Assembly: GCA_963843565.1 (NCBI GenBank)
Contig: CAWJKY010000001.1
Coordinates: forward strand, 167,334 to 231,333
Direction of reading: 5' to 3'
DNA: 64,000 bases
Source: DASZQY01 sp963843565
Lineage (GTDB): Bacteria; Pseudomonadota; Alphaproteobacteria; Rhizobiales; Kaistiaceae
Below are positions 62,611 through 64,000 of the stretch, piece by piece. Positions within the stretch are counted from its first letter, which is position 1, and every line of letters starts with the position of its first letter. The notes beneath the pieces were generated by a model. The model was not told the DNA's origin. It did not search any database and saw only the letters and a program-made list of their open reading frames with translations. The position numbers and the translations under genes were made by a program.

Positions 62611-64000
62611 CCGATCGCGGCGCCCGTTAAGCGGGTGTCAACGCTAACTCGGGCCTACTGGGCGGGACCGGCCGAATCGCAGAACGCCGGCGCGACCGTC
62701 CGGGGCCGGGCGGTCATGGGCGCCGCCGGACCTGCTCGCGCATTCCGACGACGCGGACATCATGAGCGAAAGCCTGCCCCTGATACGTGCCGGTGCCGAG
62801 CACACCGGGTTCGACGCCTCGCCGCTCGCCGCCACGGGGTCGCCGCGCCTCGCCCGACGGATTGCCTGGCTGGTGATCGCCGCGTCCGGCCTCTACGAGG
62901 TCGCCTACATCTGGATGTGGCTTCAGAACACCGACATCGGCACCGACTACTTCATGTTCTGGTCGGCGGGCCGCTGGATGATCGAGCGCGGGCTGACGGC
63001 ACCGCTCTACGACCTCGACACCTTTCACGCCTATCAGGAGACCCTGTTCCGCGGGTTCGGCTCCTATCATCCGCTTCCCTATCCACCGACGTTCGCGCCG
63101 GCGCTGGTGCCGCTGGGCTGGATGCCGCTCGCGGCGGGGCTTGCCATTTCGATGGCGACGACACTGGCGCTGTTCCTTTGGCTGACGGCCGGCGGGCTGA
63201 AGATGCGTATCCTTGCCCTGCTGTCGTCGCCGGCGACGCTGGCCGTGATCATCGTCGGTCAGATCGCGTTCCTGAGTTCGGCGCTGCTGATCGGCGGTCT
63301 CCGTCTGGTCGAGCGCGGGCCGATCGTCGCCGGCGTGCTCTTCGGCCTGCTGTCGATCAAGCCGCAGATCGGACTGCTGGTCCCGGTCGCGCTGCTCGCG
63401 TTTCGTGCCTGGCGGGCGTTCGCGGTGGCGGCGATCGTGACCCTGCTGCTGCCGATTCCCGCGCTGCTGATCGAGGGCCCGGGGGTCTGGGCGGCTTGGC
63501 TTCACCTGATGCCGGCGATTGCGAGCTACCTGCCCAACGCCAGCGAGAGCCATGTCGGGCAGATGGTTTCGCCCGCGGCGGCCTTCGTGACAGCCGGCGT
63601 GCCGCTCAAGATCGCGGAACTCATCCAGCTGCCAATCAGCCTCGCGGTCATCGCGGTCGCCTACGTCTCCTGTCGCCGCCATGGCCTGTCGGACATGACG
63701 GTTGCCATGCTGGGTGTCGGCACGCTGCTGGTAACGCCCTATGCCTGGTTTTACGACCTGCTGATCGCGGCCTACGCGGTGGTCGTGCTGGCGGAAGCGG
63801 GCCTCAGGACCGGCTTTCGGAAATGGGAGCTGCCGGCGCTCCTGCTCGGGTGGGTGCTGCCGCTGCTTGCCATTCGCTCGCTGGTGCCGGGGCTGGCGAC
63901 GCTGGGGCTCGTCGGGCTGTTCGTGCTGCTCGTGCGCCGCATGGCCGAGGCACCGGCCTCGGAAGCCGCGGTCACGGCCTGAGACGCCGCCGATCTGTCT
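62611..64000 (+). repeat. Tandem duplication, unit 2 (continues past window)
   Basis: Second copy of the upstream region and gene. After its stop the sequence GAGACGCCGCCGATCTGTCT again matches the 3' flank of copy 1 (62532-62551), so the repeat may continue beyond the window edge. Confidence 0.8.
62762..63982 (+). CDS. GT87/DUF2029-type membrane glycosyltransferase, copy 2
   Basis: A 406-residue paralogue of the preceding gene with identical length and about 25 substitutions (for instance LQHTDIGNDY becomes LQNTDIGTDY, PVIASY becomes PAIASY). The acidic and aromatic motifs persist, so both copies are likely active. ATG at 62762 corresponds exactly to that of copy 1. A recent, not very recent, duplication given the dispersed synonymous changes. 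Confidence 0.8.
   Translation: MSESLPLIRAGAEHTGFDASPLAATGSPRLARRIAWLVIAASGLYEVAYIWMWLQNTDIGTDYFMFWSAGRWMIERGLTAPLYDLDTFHAYQETLFRGFGSYHPLPYPPTFAPALVPLGWMPLAAGLAISMATTLALFLWLTAGGLKMRILALLSSPATLAVIIVGQIAFLSSALLIGGLRLVERGPIVAGVLFGLLSIKPQIGLLVPVALLAFRAWRAFAVAAIVTLLLPIPALLIEGPGVWAAWLHLMPAIASYLPNASESHVGQMVSPAAAFVTAGVPLKIAELIQLPISLAVIAVAYVSCRRHGLSDMTVAMLGVGTLLVTPYAWFYDLLIAAYAVVVLAEAGLRTGFRKWELPALLLGWVLPLLAIRSLVPGLATLGLVGLFVLLVRRMAEAPASEAAVTA

Overview
The window reads as a chromosomal segment of a high-GC alphaproteobacterium, most likely order Hyphomicrobiales (Rhizobiales). Pointers are the CtrA-pathway genes (a TrcR/DUF1013 protein and RcdA/DUF1465), near-perfect CtrA boxes, a serC leader RNA, the order tkt - DUF4164 - zapA - 6S RNA - formyl-THF cyclo-ligase - ymdB, and the ruvCAB - ybgC - tolQRAB - pal - cpoB - tilS - ftsH block. 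All positions and translations were read by eye and no database search was run.

Layout. 1-5.8 kb: end of an SDR gene, trcR, a quinone oxidoreductase, DUF1192, rcdA with a complex upstream region (CtrA box, candidate small RNA, DnaA box), rpmE, and a MotA/ExbB plus OmpA-domain pair. 5.8-15 kb: suhB, a Sel1-repeat protein, a ThiE-like protein and a glycolysis/Calvin-type block (class I aldolase, pgk, a 59-residue membrane protein, gap, transketolase). 15.1-15.9 kb: DUF4164 and zapA. 15.9-18.9 kb: a gene-poor insertion of visibly lower GC in its middle, holding a broken short-type adenylosuccinate synthetase and other debris; it separates zapA from the 6S RNA gene. 18.95-25.2 kb: 6S RNA, cyclo-ligase, ymdB, yebC, small membrane and exported proteins, ruvC and ruvA. 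25.2-38.3 kb: ruvB, a GH15 enzyme, the Tol-Pal operon, tilS, ftsH. 39.5-42.2 kb: a possible peptide-modification locus, with a 30-codon gene, a hairpin, a SagB-type dehydrogenase carrying an N-terminal PqqD-like region, and a nearby HTH regulator. 42.4-46.5 kb: a CtrA-box-preceded outer-membrane protein, then serC and serA behind a serC leader. 46.6-56.7 kb: MuiA-like protein, purA, a TPP-riboswitch transporter lacking its ATPase, rpoH, an RluD-family synthase, tRNA-Glu. 56.8-57.9 kb: a decayed IS3-family element. 58-64 kb: kduI, a FAD oxidoreductase, gtrA and a tandem duplication of a GT87-like membrane protein.

Themes. Three exact TTAA-N7-TTAA CtrA boxes occur in the window, all between genes and upstream of rcdA (and a candidate sRNA), tolQ and an outer-membrane protein, so cell-cycle control of envelope and CtrA-turnover genes is a coherent reading. 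The most novel-looking locus is the short peptide plus SagB-type enzyme at 39.5-40.9 kb; the candidate CtrA-driven small RNA at about 2.47-2.57 kb is the second.
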